Assembly: GCF_037042905.1 (NCBI RefSeq)
Contig: NC_087252.1
Location: forward strand, 18,307,701 to 18,371,700
Direction of reading: 5' to 3'
DNA from: Lytechinus pictus
Taxonomy: Eukaryota > Echinodermata > Echinoidea > Temnopleuroida > Toxopneustidae
Length of the DNA: 64,000 bases
Part shown: in pieces, positions 19,301 to 30,330 of the stretch
How the letters are laid out: every line of letters starts with the position of its first letter
How positions within the stretch are numbered: the first letter of the stretch is position 1
Program-made: the position numbers and the translations under genes
Notes under the pieces: model-generated
The model's input: the letters and a program-made list of their open reading frames with translations, nothing else
What the model was told of the DNA's origin: nothing
Databases searched by the model: none

Positions 19301-22300
19301 ATGAAATGGATACGATATCAAGCAATCCTTAATTAGTATAATTAAACTTTGTTGTTCTAAATAAGCATTCTGATGCATGATAAATACTTTGAGGATTGCT
19401 TTCAACCATTTTCCTTTTGTCGATATTAGATTTTTATACCATAAATCGAACTAAACTTTTAAAACAATCTTCCGTTCTTACTTTTCATCCTCTTCCAGAA
19501 CATTGTTGAAGAGGTTCATTCCTCCAGTCAGCTGATGTTAAACCAGCTAATCCAGCAGATGCGTTCAGCCATCCAGCTTCCCGCATGCTTGCGTCTGATT
19601 GGCTACCTCCGTCGTATGGATCTCTTTACGGAGGCGGAGCTTAGGATCAAATTTCTCCAGGCCAGGGATGCGTGGTTCCAGGGCATACTATCAGCATTAC
19701 CAACGGATGATGGTAGGTTTTAAACAAAGAAAGAAGGGAGTTGTCAGAGAATCATAATAATAATAATTGGCATTTATATAGCGCTTTATCAATCTACGAC
19801 TGCTCAAAGCGCTTCACAATTATTATTACCCGGTCACTGGATTCATAGCATTTCAAGCAGCCTGTTAGGCGCACACTTGCTAAACCAACCAACCACGACG
19901 ATGGTTGTTTCCTTCCGGTACCCAATTAGCACCTGGGTGAGAGTGGCAAAGTGTGGATTGACGCCTTGCCAAAGGACGCTAGGCCATGGTGGGATTCAAA
20001 CTAACGACCCTCTGATTACAAGGCGAGAGTCAGAACCGCTACACCACGACGCTCCACATCATAGTTCCAATTCATAGTTTGATAGTTTGGTAGATGTCAC
20101 ACATGAAATTCGTGTTGATATAGTTCCAAAGAATGGATCACCAGTCATTTCTAAAGTCGTTCGCAACTTATGAACAGCTTTATGAAACACCCACCTGGCA
20201 TCATTTTGGTGCTGAGTATATGTCACCTGGATAGAGTGTTATACTGTCCTAAATGACCATGATTAAATGCATTCAAGCCTATTCAGCGTGTACTTAAAAA
20301 GCAAGGCATTATTTCCTTCTGTTTGTGGGAGTGATTTCATTTCAATTGTCAGAAAGCAAATTGCATACATCTGTTGTTTTGGGTGAATGAAATCTTTTGT
20401 GCCTATGTATTTCACACAGGCGTGCATTCAATTAGAATATGTCATGAAACTGAGGCAAGATGTGAACCCTGGATCAGGGGCGGATCCAGGATTTTCCAAA
20501 AAGGGGGGGGGGGATATTTTCCCGAGGAAAATTTGACAAGCACAAAAAAAAGGTTTTCACCTAAAATTGAGGGTCATTTTAATCCATGTAAAATTTGAAA
20601 AGCAAAAATATAAAAGGTCCTCACCTGTGTATAAACAACATATTCCCATTGAAAATGTATTTGCTGTGACTTTCAAAGGGGGGGAGGGCACACTTGTGTA
20701 AGAATGGCATTACTTAAAAAATTTAATTATGGCTCTCAAAGGGGGGGGGGGCACAGGCTGGATGTGCCCCCCTGGATCCACCACTGCCCTGAACCTTCGG
20801 ATTTGCAACCTATAGTCCCGTATTCTGAAGTCAGGTTTATCCTAGACCACTGTCTAACTCTGCGTAAAAATTATGGAAGCCAAAGTGTCAAAATTTTTAT
20901 TAAGTTGTATGTTTCTTATGTTTACTGTGCTCTTTCCTGATTTATCGATGGTGAAGACGATCATTTATTTATACTTCCTACACAATTATGAATGATTTGA
21001 GAGCCAAATGAGCTGAAATATTATATCTCTACTGTTAGTGATTTATGTAACAATTGGCTGTCCATACTTGAACCACAACTTTTAACCTAAGTTTAAGTTA
21101 AACCCGACTTCAGAATATGGGCCATAGACTCACTCACCACTAGACTCAAACTTTCTTTCTCCTCAGCTTACCAGCACATCACAAAAGTGATTGAAGCAAG
21201 TAGAGTACACCTCTTTGACATCGTAACCCAGTATCGTGCCATCTTTTCCGATGACGACCCCATCTTATCGGCCAGTCACGATTCTATTACCAATGAAGCA
21301 GCTCTCTTCCAAGGATGGGTTGTTGAAAAGGTGAGATATTTTTGGGTGACACGACACATGCTCCTGCGACATTAGCTCCTGTCTTCATATCTCAAGAGGG
21401 CAAAGGGTTGGAGCCGGGATTGTAATAGTTTTTGGTTTTGAGTAGTGTAAAGATTAGGATTAGGGTTTATCATAAAGTGATTTACAATCTTTCAAAATTG
21501 GAATGGCTATTGAATATTATTTCAACTGTCAAATTTGAAATTTGATTTTTGTTTTTGTTATGTAGCTCATCAGCATTGTTTCTATTTTTTTTAAAATAAA
21601 AGCCCTTTGAGCATTGATCTTTAAAATTCTTAGATCTGGATCTGGTACGTTAATGTCAACTTTGTGAAATCATGAAGTCATTGCTGATAATTGACCACTC
21701 TGAAAATCACTAACACAGAAAGGCATATGTGGGACAGTGTAGTAATATTGCTTGGCATAAGACCCGACATCATATGGAATGCCATGCTTATTTTGCACAT
21801 TTTACAGCAATTACACATTTTCTTCCAATGCCATTTGCCACATATTTTTTTTTGTATATTCTTATCTTACAAACATTTGTGTAGTCATTTTATTGGATTC
21901 TGTTTAAACTCATTTTGAGATTGTTACCGCAACTGGCATTTGTACAAATAAACTGATGCATTCCAACTTGTTCCTCTTTGAAGAATAATAATACCCAATA
22001 TTTATAACATGCTTTTCCCAAATGGCCCAAAGCGCTCACAATATCAATTTACCTAATGCATACAAAGAAGATACACAATGAGAAACATAAAATGAAGGCA
22101 ATTGCCCAAAACCAAATTTTTTTATGGACTTCTTGAATGATTAAATTGTTCCAATTACAACCAGGTGTCCCAGTTCCTACACACCCTTGAGGTCGACCTT
22201 GAACACGGCATCGGTAACCGATTAGACTCCCTACTTGGCCAGTGTATGTACTTTGGGTTATCGTTCAGTCGGGTAGGTGCAGACTTCAGAGGCCTCCTAG

Positions 22301-25300
22301 CTCCTATCTTCCAGAGAGCGACGCTGCACGGCTTTCTAGCAACTTTGAAAACAGCATCAGAGAGGTATGTTGCAATTTGATTTCATAGTGCAACACAAAC
22401 ATCTAATTTTCATGCCATGAAAGAATCTGTATTCAGACAAAATTATTTTCAAGAGGTTATTTGCAACTGATACATTTAATTAAAGGGCAATATTACAATA
22501 AAAAATACAATAATCAAATACATTGATTTATATTCAAGGAGCTAATTTTAAGGACTTCTTGGATATTTTTTTTATCCAAACAAAGCCTGTTTTATCAGAT
22601 AGTTAACATATAAACAGCCTGATCAGACAATGTGTGAGACAGAAAGTGATAATGAAATACTCTCCTGGATAGCTGAATGGAAAATATTTTGGGGTCAATT
22701 GAAATTAAACAGAATAGATTATGATGGCAGTAGCAAATATCTTAGATATTTAGTTGGGTTCTTTTCCAGTTTTGTTCTGCTGTATTGGAAGTTCATGGAA
22801 ATAACTCAGGAATATACAAAAAATGAAATATTTCATTCAGGCTATATTAAAATCTCTAACGTTCTTGAATAAAACAATTTTGTTTCCATGTTTTTTTCTT
22901 CTTTTTTTTTGGTCAGGTTTGAACAAGATATGCAGTCATACACACCTGTTGCTTCACAAGCTTTCCTTGCTATGTCATCAGTGTCTATCCCAGGACACCA
23001 GGTTTGTCACTAGTACTTATCATTGACCCTGCTCTCAGGGCCCTGTCTAACAAAGAGTTACGATTGATCTGATCAACCTCAACTGCATGGAAATCCAGCA
23101 ATGTCATAGTCTTTTCTACAGGAAATTTGCATCATGTCATTTTTAAAGAAAGAGAAGCACACTGAATTTTCAAGGAAACAAACAATGAATATATCAATAT
23201 ACATCATATCTACAAAATATTTTGAATAAACATGCATTTTAGATGTTGATGTTGTGAAAGGTTTTATGACACTTTTGTCAAGCAATTTCTTTTTTATTCA
23301 TCATTTTGCACTAAATCTGAACTACAACTATCAGCTCAATCATCAAATTTCTTTGTTTCTTGACAGAGTGATGGAGCCAACATTCCACCACCATCTCTCA
23401 TGGAGCATCCGCCTCTAGCAGCTTACACCAATTGCATACTAACGGGACTGAATGATCTTAGGCTGTGTGCTCCCGTAGCTGTCGCTCATCATGTTTCGCA
23501 GTCACTGCAGCAATCGCTGAACACTATTGTCAATGCTATCGTTGCCTTTCATAGGTAAGATTTATGGTGTGTTTGAAAGACATAGCTAATCTTGGATTGT
23601 AGGATACTAAGTGATCTTGGGTTGTACGCTTCTATAGTTGTAGCTCACCACGTTTACAACCACGACAACAATCGCTGAACATCATTGTTAACACTGTCGT
23701 GGCCTTTCATAGGCAAGTTCAGTGGTGTCTTTGAAAAACATAGCTAACTTAAAATTGTAGGATACTTACAGGACTAAACGAATTTAGGTTGTGCGCTTCT
23801 GTAGCTATTGCTCTCCATGTTTCATAGTCACTGCAGCAATCGCTCAGCCCCATTTTCAAAGCTATCATTGCCTCTCATATGTAGGAGTTATTGTACTTTT
23901 AAATTACTTCAAGAAAGAATGCATTTCTTGCACTGCGTACTGATCATTATGATCTGATAATCTTGATTGCGCATTTGAACTATTATACTCATGTATGTGG
24001 TTATTGGGGTTCATTTTTTGTTGGGTGTTTTAGGGAGGAAGAAAGGGGGGATGGGTGGGTGCTGCAAATATTCTGGATGTGTAGAGATCATGATAAAAAA
24101 GCAATCAAAATTTATGTGGGCATTTGTAATTTCAAACTGCCGTCAGGAATATGTGAATGAGTTTATCCAACCGCTGGCAGATCTCCTTCCTGATACGTTT
24201 TGCTATGTAAGCTCGTTGATGAAATAGAGAGACTGTCACAGTGATGTATCATATTTTTTCTTTCATTATTTTTTTTAGAGCGGAGGAGAGTACATTTAAC
24301 CAGCGAGAACAGGATCAGTTCATTTCATTCTGTGAGGCCGCTAGCAGTCAGATGGTTCCGTTTCTTAATAGATGTCTGATCTCATTGTTTCCACTGTCAG
24401 TCATTGCTCAGACCATTGGCCTATCTACAATTGAATTACAGAAGATGGTGAGATAATACATTACCATTACTGCTTATACCACATCATGATCATGATAGTA
24501 ATAGTCATAATCATCATCATCATTATCATTTTCATCATTGCTCACCATGACCATATCAACAACCACTACCAGCACCAGCATCATCATTGCCATCATCTTC
24601 ATCATCATCATCATGATCTTATCCTCATCATCATCATCATCATCACCACCACCATCATCATCATCATCAACACCACCACCACCACCACCACTACCACCAT
24701 TATCATCATCATCAACAACACCACCATCATCATCATCATCACCACCACCACCTTCATCATTATCATCATCATCATTATCATCATCATCATCCCCACCGTC
24801 ATCACCACCACCACCACCACCATCATCCCCATCTTAACTTTGGCAATTACCATCATAGATCATGCTGATTACCCATTCAATGATACTGTGTCTCCCTGTA
24901 TAGGTATCAGAAATAAACAGTAAATAGGTAAATGAATAGATGTAATTGTCATTATCATTGATACAACTTTCATTATCACATTTTCTATATTGTCAGGGAC
25001 ATGTCGGATCTCTTGATATTGCCTCCATCGTCGAGTCCCTACGATTGCTCATACCTCAGAAGGAAGAACCGATCAAAGATGTGGAGGAGATGGAAGATGA
25101 GAAAAAGGGAAAGGAAGAGATGAAGATTGATGTGATTCCTGAAGCAGCTGAAGAACAGACAGAGCAAAGTGGTATGTTCATTTTCGGTTTCATGAGATTT
25201 GCTCCAGCGACAATAGCCCCGCTGTAAATTCCACACACTGATGGAATGACCAACTTCAACCCTGGATTTAACACTATACCCTATCCTAAACTTAACCCTA

Positions 25301-26845
25301 AACCTAGCATAAAACCCTATTGCAACCCTAACTCGATATCTTAGATGAAAGAAAAAGCCTGGTGCAATTGTTGCAGGAGCAAGTGTCCTGTTACCACATT
25401 TTCCCAGTATTTATGACTCCATCCACTGAAGGATTACTTCATTGCCACTTGGTCCCCTCCTGCTTTGTCTACTTTCCGCTGGCCTCATCCCACATCAAGC
25501 CGTTCATAAGTTACGAGCGACTTTATGAACGACTGGTGAACCTTTCTTGCGCACCAAATGATCATCACCAATGAACATTTGGTGTATACCATTTACCACG
25601 AGAAAGGTTCACCAGTCGTTCTTAAAGTTGCTTGAAACAAATAGCTTTATGGACGGCCCCCAGGTCGTCTAATAACCATTCTGGTCTAATTGCCCTTTAG
25701 CCCATTTACCATTTTGCCTGATTTCCAGTTTGGTTATACCCATTTCGTGTGATCCACTTGGCCAAACACCACATAGCCTACATGTACATGGTTAGATGAA
25801 CTGTTCATGAACTAATATTTCATGTGATAAGTGCAGATAAATAAGGAGAAGAAGTAGCCATTAGATCACCTGGGCAATAGACTAAATGACAGTTGGACCA
25901 AGTGATAGTGACAACTATTATGAAACACCCCTTGCAGACATGCAAACCATTCCCTTTTTGGAGTATTTGTTCCTCTTTTTTGCTATGAATACACCAATTC
26001 TTTTTTTGTATGATTTGTTACTTTTTTTTTTAAATTTCGGATCATGGAGTATGTATTATACACCGCTCGTGACACTAGCGCCGGTCTGACAGTTCCAGAC
26101 CGATAAAACTCACTGTCCGGCCAGTAACTTGTTACATAAAAACTAAAAAGAACAAGTAAATTCTTGCCCACGAGCACATGTGTAAAAAGGTGAATTTTTG
26201 ACAAGTTTTCAAGAAGAGTCATTTCCCATGTTTTTTCACTGATCTCACTACAACAGGCTGGCGAATGTTACGTTGAGACAAATTTTTTTAAATACTCTTT
26301 TTTTTTGTCAAAAAATAATTTTTTCCTTTAAGATTACTTTTTTTGTTGTTAGAAGGTTGGCAGGTCTGCCCTTGGGTCATTTCATAAAGCTGTTTGTACA
26401 CTGTTAGTAAAATATGACTTTATGCGAGACTGGTGACCCTTTCTTGTCATAGATGATATCTCCCTTTTTAGCCGATTGTATATTATAAAGAGAAGATTAC
26501 CTAAGACTTCTGACCTCGGCGATCGTTTGACTTATGCAAGTTTGAACTTCAGGCACAATTGATTGTATATTTCATCAGTATAAAACTGGTCATAGGCAAA
26601 ATTGCTTGCATATGTCCCTTGAAATTCACAAGTAAGATGGCTGTCTGCTGTACTTGTGCAGTATTTCACTCAGCCGTTTGTCTTTCAGAGTATGAAATTA
26701 TGTATGACTCATGTCGATTCTGTTCATGTTGGTCGTTGCAGATCATGTCAGCGAAGAAGAGACAACGAAGGAAACAGAAGACCCATCAGAAGAACAAGAT
26801 ACCGATGCCATAAAAGAACCTGAAGAGGACAATCCCAGCTCATGA
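13341..26845 (+). CDS. COG8: COG8, conserved oligomeric Golgi complex subunit 8, 13 coding exons, 614 aa
   Basis: Coding exons: 13341-13413, 15206-15277, 15873-15997, 16654-16757, 17237-17408, 19499-19712, 21167-21330, 22165-22364, 22917-23001, 23367-23554, 24279-24447, 24997-25171, 26742-26845 (TGA). Every intron is GT-AG and the frame is continuous. The 614 aa agree with about 612 in human. The protein aligns by eye over its length with COG8 (Dor1-like family): VEDE near the N-terminus, [17 protein letters not shown]...[104 protein letters not shown] and NRCLISLFP. The last two exons code for an acidic, variable tail. COG8 is a lobe B subunit of the COG tether for retrograde intra-Golgi vesicle transport, on the cytosolic face of the Golgi. 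Partial copies of exon 5 and exon 10 lie in the introns that follow them. Confidence 0.95.
14448..14520 (+). other. Candidate alternative first exon or unknown exon in COG8 intron 1
   Basis: ATGGCGACG opens a frame of 24 codons (begins [16 protein letters not shown]) followed by a phase-1 donor, ACCG|GTGAGT. An in-frame ATG lies 12 bases upstream at 14436. A phase-1 end would join COG8 exon 2 (15206) in frame and replace exon 1, but the established exon 1 fits COG8 far better. A CACGTG box lies at 14122-14127, about 320 bases upstream. I do not recognise the peptide. It may be chance or the first exon of a separate transcript. Confidence 0.25.
15552..15771. mobile_element. Nonautonomous DNA transposon (GGGGCGGATCCA ends)
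   Basis: Begins CAGGGGCGGATCCA and ends with inverted TGGATCCGCCACTG. G-runs and C-runs next to the ends and an A-run inside resemble the second copy at 20475-20785. Inside COG8 intron 2. Confidence 0.75.
17343..19045 (+). repeat. 133-bp tandem array seeded by COG8 exon 5 (true exon plus 12 copies)
   Basis: The last 66 bases of exon 5 (17343-17408, codons [22 protein letters not shown] in two halves) plus 67 bases of intron are repeated with GCC starting at 17476, 17609, 17742, 17875, 18008, 18141, 18274, 18407, 18540, 18644, 18778 and 18911. The period is 133 except where the ninth copy lost 29 bases. Ten of the 12 copies keep the 22 codons open, and most keep the donor AAAG|GTAAC(C/T) or GTGACT. 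The ninth copy is frameshifted and the twelfth has TAG. Each copy is preceded by TGACTAGTGAG, so an AG directly precedes the 66-base unit. Confidence 0.95.
19752..20055 (-). mobile_element. tRNA-derived SINE, minus strand
   Basis: On the minus strand the head reads GAGCGTCGTGGTGTAGCGG with a B-box-like GTTTGAATCCC, then a body ending in GCGCTATATAAATGCC and an ATTATTATTATT tail. It belongs to the subfamily also seen at 39943-40211 (shared CCGGTCACTGGATTCATAGC). In COG8 intron 6. Confidence 0.8.
20475..20785. mobile_element. Nonautonomous DNA transposon (GGGGCGGATCCAGG ends)
   Basis: Starts CAGGGGCGGATCCAGG and ends TGGATCCACCACTG. It shares CCCGAGGAAAATTTGACAAG and the GGGGGGGGCAC words with the copy at 15552. 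In COG8 intron 6. Confidence 0.75.
20813..21123. mobile_element. Palindromic MITE (CCCGTATTCTGAAGTC family)
   Basis: The left arm CCCGTATTCTGAAGTCAGGTTTA is inverted on the right as TAAACCCGACTTCAGAATATGGG (each given here with its outer 5 to 6 bases). A better-preserved sister copy with a TAT target duplication is at 43206-43517. Confidence 0.75.
23036..23290. mobile_element. MITE fragment (AGAGTTACGATTGATC family), right end missing
   Basis: Starts GGGCCCTGTCTAACAAAGAG and continues with the body shared with 28640-28912 and 40238-40503. The matching right arm is not present. In COG8 intron 9. Confidence 0.65.
23604..23886 (+). pseudogene. Two decayed copies of COG8 exon 10 (3' part)
   Basis: Blocks at 23604-23714 and 23762-23886 repeat exon 10 from its GATACTAACGGGACTGAA region (true exon 23367-23554) to the donor. 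Both keep CAATCGCTGAAC-like or CAATCGCTCAGC words and GCCT(T/C)TCATA. The first has the donor changed to GC (ATAG|GCAAG). The second has ATATGTAGG and an in-frame stop (CATAGTCAC). They are tandem, about 155 bases apart, and not usable as exons. Confidence 0.8.
24490..24837 (+). repeat. (ATC/ACC)n microsatellite
   Basis: About 350 bases of ATC and ACC triplets in COG8 intron 11. Long low-complexity frames on both strands here are artefacts. Confidence 0.95.
25172..25400. mobile_element. Interspersed repeat with TTTGCTCC / GGAGCAA ends
   Basis: Shares a long block with 39265-39510, including CCCCGCTGTAAATTC or TCCGCTGTAAATTC, ACACT(G/A)ATGGAAT, ACACTATACCCTATCCTAAA and AAACCCTATTGCAACCCTAA. 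The ends TTTGCTCC(A/G)G and inverse GCAGGAGCAA look like inverted repeats. It begins almost at the exon 12 splice donor of COG8. Its CCCTAA words are part of the repeat body. Confidence 0.6.
25495..25666. mobile_element. Palindromic MITE (GACTGGTGAACCTTTCTT family)
   Basis: GAACGACTGGTGAACCTTTC on the left is inverted as GAAAGGTTCACCAGTCGTTC on the right, with an AACATTTGGTG / CACCAAATG pair near the centre. Related to 31931-32085, 32731-32872 and 42802-42947. In COG8 intron 12. Confidence 0.75.
25932..26372. mobile_element. DNA transposon remnant (GCAGACATGC..AACC ends)
   Basis: The left end TTGCAGACATGCAAACC and right end GGTTGGCAGGTCTGCC are inverted copies. The internal sequence GTGACACTAGCGCCGGTC is shared with the copy at 42047-42452. 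A one-ended relative (CAGACCTGCCAACCTGGGAA) starts at 34927. No transposase frame. In COG8 intron 12. Confidence 0.7.
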
Positions 26846-26846
26846 T

Positions 26847-27060
26847 AATGAATAATAATTTTGGATTTGTATAGCGCACGTATCCACCTTGCTAGGTGCT
26901 CAAGGCGCTCCTACATTACCCCGGCTAAGCTAGTCTACCGATTCCGTTGTGCATAGCTTTTTGAGGAATTATTTCCTGCTGGTACCCATTCACCTCACCT
27001 GGGTTGAGTGCAGCACAATGTGGGTAAATTTCTTGCTGAAGGAAAACAATCCATGGCTGT
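26847..27060 (-). mobile_element. SINE fragment directly after the COG8 stop codon
   Basis: On the minus strand this is the SINE body (from TTTTCCTTCAGCAAGAAAT to an ATTATTATTCATTA tail). The tRNA head is missing. The tail abuts the COG8 TGA within one or two bases, so the COG8 3' UTR starts with mobile DNA. Confidence 0.75.
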
Positions 27061-27261
27061 GTATTGTAGACGTGTGTATGGTGGCCCTGAAATACGTTTG
27101 GTAACCGGTAATATTACTGTCAATCTCATTTCCATTTGATGGTTGGAAATTAGACAATCGTTGCCACAATATCAATGTGGTTCAGATCAGTTCGTATCTT
27201 GCTTATTGGTTAACTACACGGGTAAACCTGATTGTAAGATTATCATGATCCAAATATTTAA

Positions 27262-27562
27262 ACTTTTGATCCTAATGCAAGTGGAATTTGGCTAAAAGAT
27301 TTGCCTCCAAATTTTTGACTGTACACTTCAGGGATATGAACCTGTCTGATCTTCACCGGAAGTGACGTTGCGGCGAAGAATTGGGTCATAAACTCTTTGA
27401 AGTTTGTATCGGCCCCCGTCGCACAGGACTTTATGGTGATCTTCCGGTGAAGATCACACGGGTCATATCCCTGCAGAAGACTGAAGGGCTGAAGGGCACA
27501 GTCGAAAATTTGGAGGTAAATCTTTTTGCCAAATTTTATTTGCATTTATTAGGATCAAAAGT
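27262..27562. mobile_element. Palindromic MITE with TTAA target duplication
   Basis: The ends are ACTTTTGATCC and GGATCAAAAGT, flanked by TTAA at 27258-27261 and 27563-27566. The arms include GATCTTCACCGGAAG and its inverse CTTCCGGTGAAGATC, and AAATTTGGAGG pairs. A different family from the 6160 element but with the same target site. In the COG8 3' region. Confidence 0.8.
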
Positions 27563-28025
27563 TTAAATTTTTTTATTGTTTCACCAATGCAGTTCAACTT
27601 TCATTCAAAGATTATTATGACTTAAGCAATTCAAGAATTTAACTGGTTTTTGCCATAGTAATAGAATACAACTTGAGTTCTCATGACATTACAGTGTCAA
27701 ATACCTTGTTTGAAAGTCCAGACACTCAATTTTATGTAACAAGCAGATAGCAGACTATTCATGTAATGGAAATATGACAGGATCACCCATATGTATGTTC
27801 TGATCGTCCTGTATTATTTTTGTTACTTCTGAATATAGTAATTACATGCAGTTTGTATATATTATTATATGTATATAAAAGATTATTAGTAGTAAATGTC
27901 ATATTCTATTCATATTCTCTAATAGTGGAAAGGGATTTACTCTACATGTATTTATCATGTATAAAACTGGATGACTGTACAAGTAATGGAATATATCAGA
28001 ATAGTTTCTTTTTTACAGACTTATT

Positions 28026-28438
28026 GGCCCGAATTCACAAAGGTGGTTTTAAAAACCATCAGTTGAACCCATGGTTTATGCAGATTTCCTGTATAAATTA
28101 TGCTTATCGCGTATATTAAAAATGTCCAATGTTGATGCGCGCTTTTGTCAGTGTGCCAAATTGATGCATGTTATTGTGGTCATCCATGCTATTTTATTGA
28201 TGAGTCCACTGTTTGAAGAGTGGACTCATTAATTCAAATGTCAAAACAGTGGACTCATGAATAAAATAGGATGGATAACCACAGCAACAGGCGTCAATTT
28301 GGCGCACTGTGACAAAAGTGTGCATCAGCATTGGACATTTTTTAATTTACACGGTCAATACGCGTAATTTATACAGGAAATCTGCATAACCATGGGTTCA
28401 AACGATGGTTTTGAAAACCACCTTTGTGATTTTGGGCC
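28026..28438. mobile_element. Palindromic MITE (GGCCCGAATTCACAAAGG ends)
   Basis: The left arm GGCCCGAATTCACAAAGGTG is inverted as CACCTTTGTGATTTTGGGCC on the right. Arms of about 190 bp pair, including ATGCAGATTTCCTGTA and its inverse. A 3-bp ATT is present on both sides (28023-28025, 28439-28441). Confidence 0.8.
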
Positions 28439-28639
28439 ATTAATATTGGAGATGAGAACCATTTGTGTAATATTATTTAGGCTACAAGTTCCTTCTTGTG
28501 CCAAAAAAAATGCTATGTCAGGTAATCAATCACCAAATCTCCAACCTACTTGTAGAAATACAGTACATGCCTGGTAAAGTTGCCAAAGTCAATCTCAAAG
28601 TCAAATTTTCACCTATAAAGTTAAAATAATTTTAGACCA

Positions 28640-28912
28640 GGGCCCGTCTTACAAAGTTCAATTGATTCAATCAATCATAACTATGGAAATCCATCTGTGT
28701 CATAATTTTTTATACAGAAAATTTGCAAAATGTCATTTGTAAACAAAGGAGAACATACCAAATTGTCAAGAAATCAATTAATGCATGGATATACATTCAT
28801 ATGTAGGGAAAAATTTTGAGCAAACAAGTATTTTATAAACATGTTGACTTCACCGGCTTTCCATAGTTGCCATTGATCGGATAAATCACAACTCTATGTA
28901 AGACGGACCTCA
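28640..28912. mobile_element. Palindromic MITE (GGGCCCGTCTTACAAAG family)
   Basis: Begins GGGCCCGTCTTACAAAG and ends with CACAACTCTATGTAAGACGG. Shares body words (CAGGAAATTTGC-like, AATGTCATTTGTAAACAA) with 10890, 23036 and 40238. Confidence 0.75.
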
Positions 28913-29254
28913 GATTTTTCAAAATGCATGTATGCATGTGTTATATACCTCCTCTTAGTTTACAAATTTGTGTGGGTCCAAAAGATCCGATTTAGGTAGA
29001 GTAACCTGTACAACGCTTTGGCCTAGATGATTGTATTGCCATGTGTTTAATATGGACACAAATAACACATTGAAAACACTAACCGACTTAGTGCGGAGGT
29101 TCGACTTACTATTTTCTTTATAGCATCTTGAGGCATATAAAAAAATATATTGTCTTTGAAATGGAATCTTTGTAAACTGGATATGTTTTCATCTTTGTTC
29201 AGTATTTATATATGTACAGGTCCTCGCATTGAATAATGTGAGTTATTCTTTTGA

Positions 29255-29260
29255 AATAAA
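29255..29260 (+). terminator. Candidate poly(A) signal AATAAA for COG8
   Basis: AATAAA about 2.4 kb past the COG8 stop, just before sequence without further recognisable transcript features. Candidate only. Nearer hexamer variants exist. Confidence 0.25.
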
Positions 29261-29734
29261 ACAGAATCATATAAATGAGACAAGATATTGAGTTTCCCTT
29301 TTTGTCTTCTTCGATTTAAGAGGGGTGTGAGTGGTCACAAATCAAAAGATCTGAAAAAAGCTGAAGTGTTGAAAAAGTCTGAAATAGAATGAGCCCCCAT
29401 TCTTTTAGTACAGAGGAAAGCCAGAATGAGCTGAAATTAAGCTGAAAATCAAAACAAAATCTGAAATCAGCTAAAAATCTGAACTCTCACATCCCTGATT
29501 AAAAAAAAAAGATTCTTGATCCTAGTGAACGAGATAAAGCAAAAAAAGAAAACCCACCCCCCCAAAAAAAAAAAAATTATAAGACAGGAATATGATTACA
29601 TTTCATAAAAGTAGTCTGCACTGATTCTGAACTTTCTTCTGAACATCTTCATTCCATTTTTCAATTAAAAAAAATCTATATAAAGAGTAAGCAGCAAATC
29701 CATCAATTTTGATTTTCTGTTACATGAAGCTCAA

Positions 29735-30330
29735 AATTTCAGAGAGAATTTAAAGCAAAATATAATCTTGGTAATAAGTTGATTGTGTGAAAGCAGAAAA
29801 AGAAGATATTTTTGTCTTTCTGCTTTTCTAATAGAGTACACAGAAGCGACGTCGCAAAAACATTTTTTGCATATCAGCATTTTTAATACCATATCACGGC
29901 AGGGCATGATGAAAGACACCCACTACCAAAATTTGGTGGGAATCGGTCCATGGGGGCCTGAGATATGACCTCATGAATACATACTTAGCCCCGTTGAAGT
30001 CGGTGTATTATTGGCCTTGTTTTAAATGTTAGGAACCAGGCCAATAATACACTGACTTCAATGGGGCTAATTATGTATTCATGAATTCATAGCTTTGAGC
30101 CCATGGACCGATTCCCACCAAATTTGGGTTGTGGGTGTATTTCATCATGCTCTCCCAAAATATGGTATCAAAAACGCCGAAATGCAAAAAAGTAAAAATT
30201 GATGACGTCACACTTCTGTTCAGTAATATATTCCTCTTTTCTTCATATTTTCAAACAACTCAATTTGGTTGGGTTCCCCTTCAAAAATTTTCTGAAATTC
30301 ATTTTCTTCTTAGATCTTTCGTTGAAGGAT
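29735..30330. mobile_element. Long palindrome of about 600 bp centred near 30020
   Basis: Near the centre, TTAGCCCCGTTGAAGTCGGT and GTATTATTGGCCT pair with AGGCCAATAATACAC and CTTCAATGGGGCTAA. Further out, GGTGGGAATCGGTCCATGG pairs with CCATGGACCGATTCCCACC, and TTTTTAATACCATAT with ATATGGTATCAAAAA. Weaker pairing continues to both outer ends (GAAGCGACGTC and GACGTCACACTTC). No open frame. It is probably a foldback transposon in the COG8-GABPA intergenic zone. Confidence 0.7.

Noticed and set aside
24486-24923. Long Ile/Thr/Ser/Pro frames in COG8 intron 11
   Set aside because: ATC/ACC triplet repeat between two well-supported COG8 exons.
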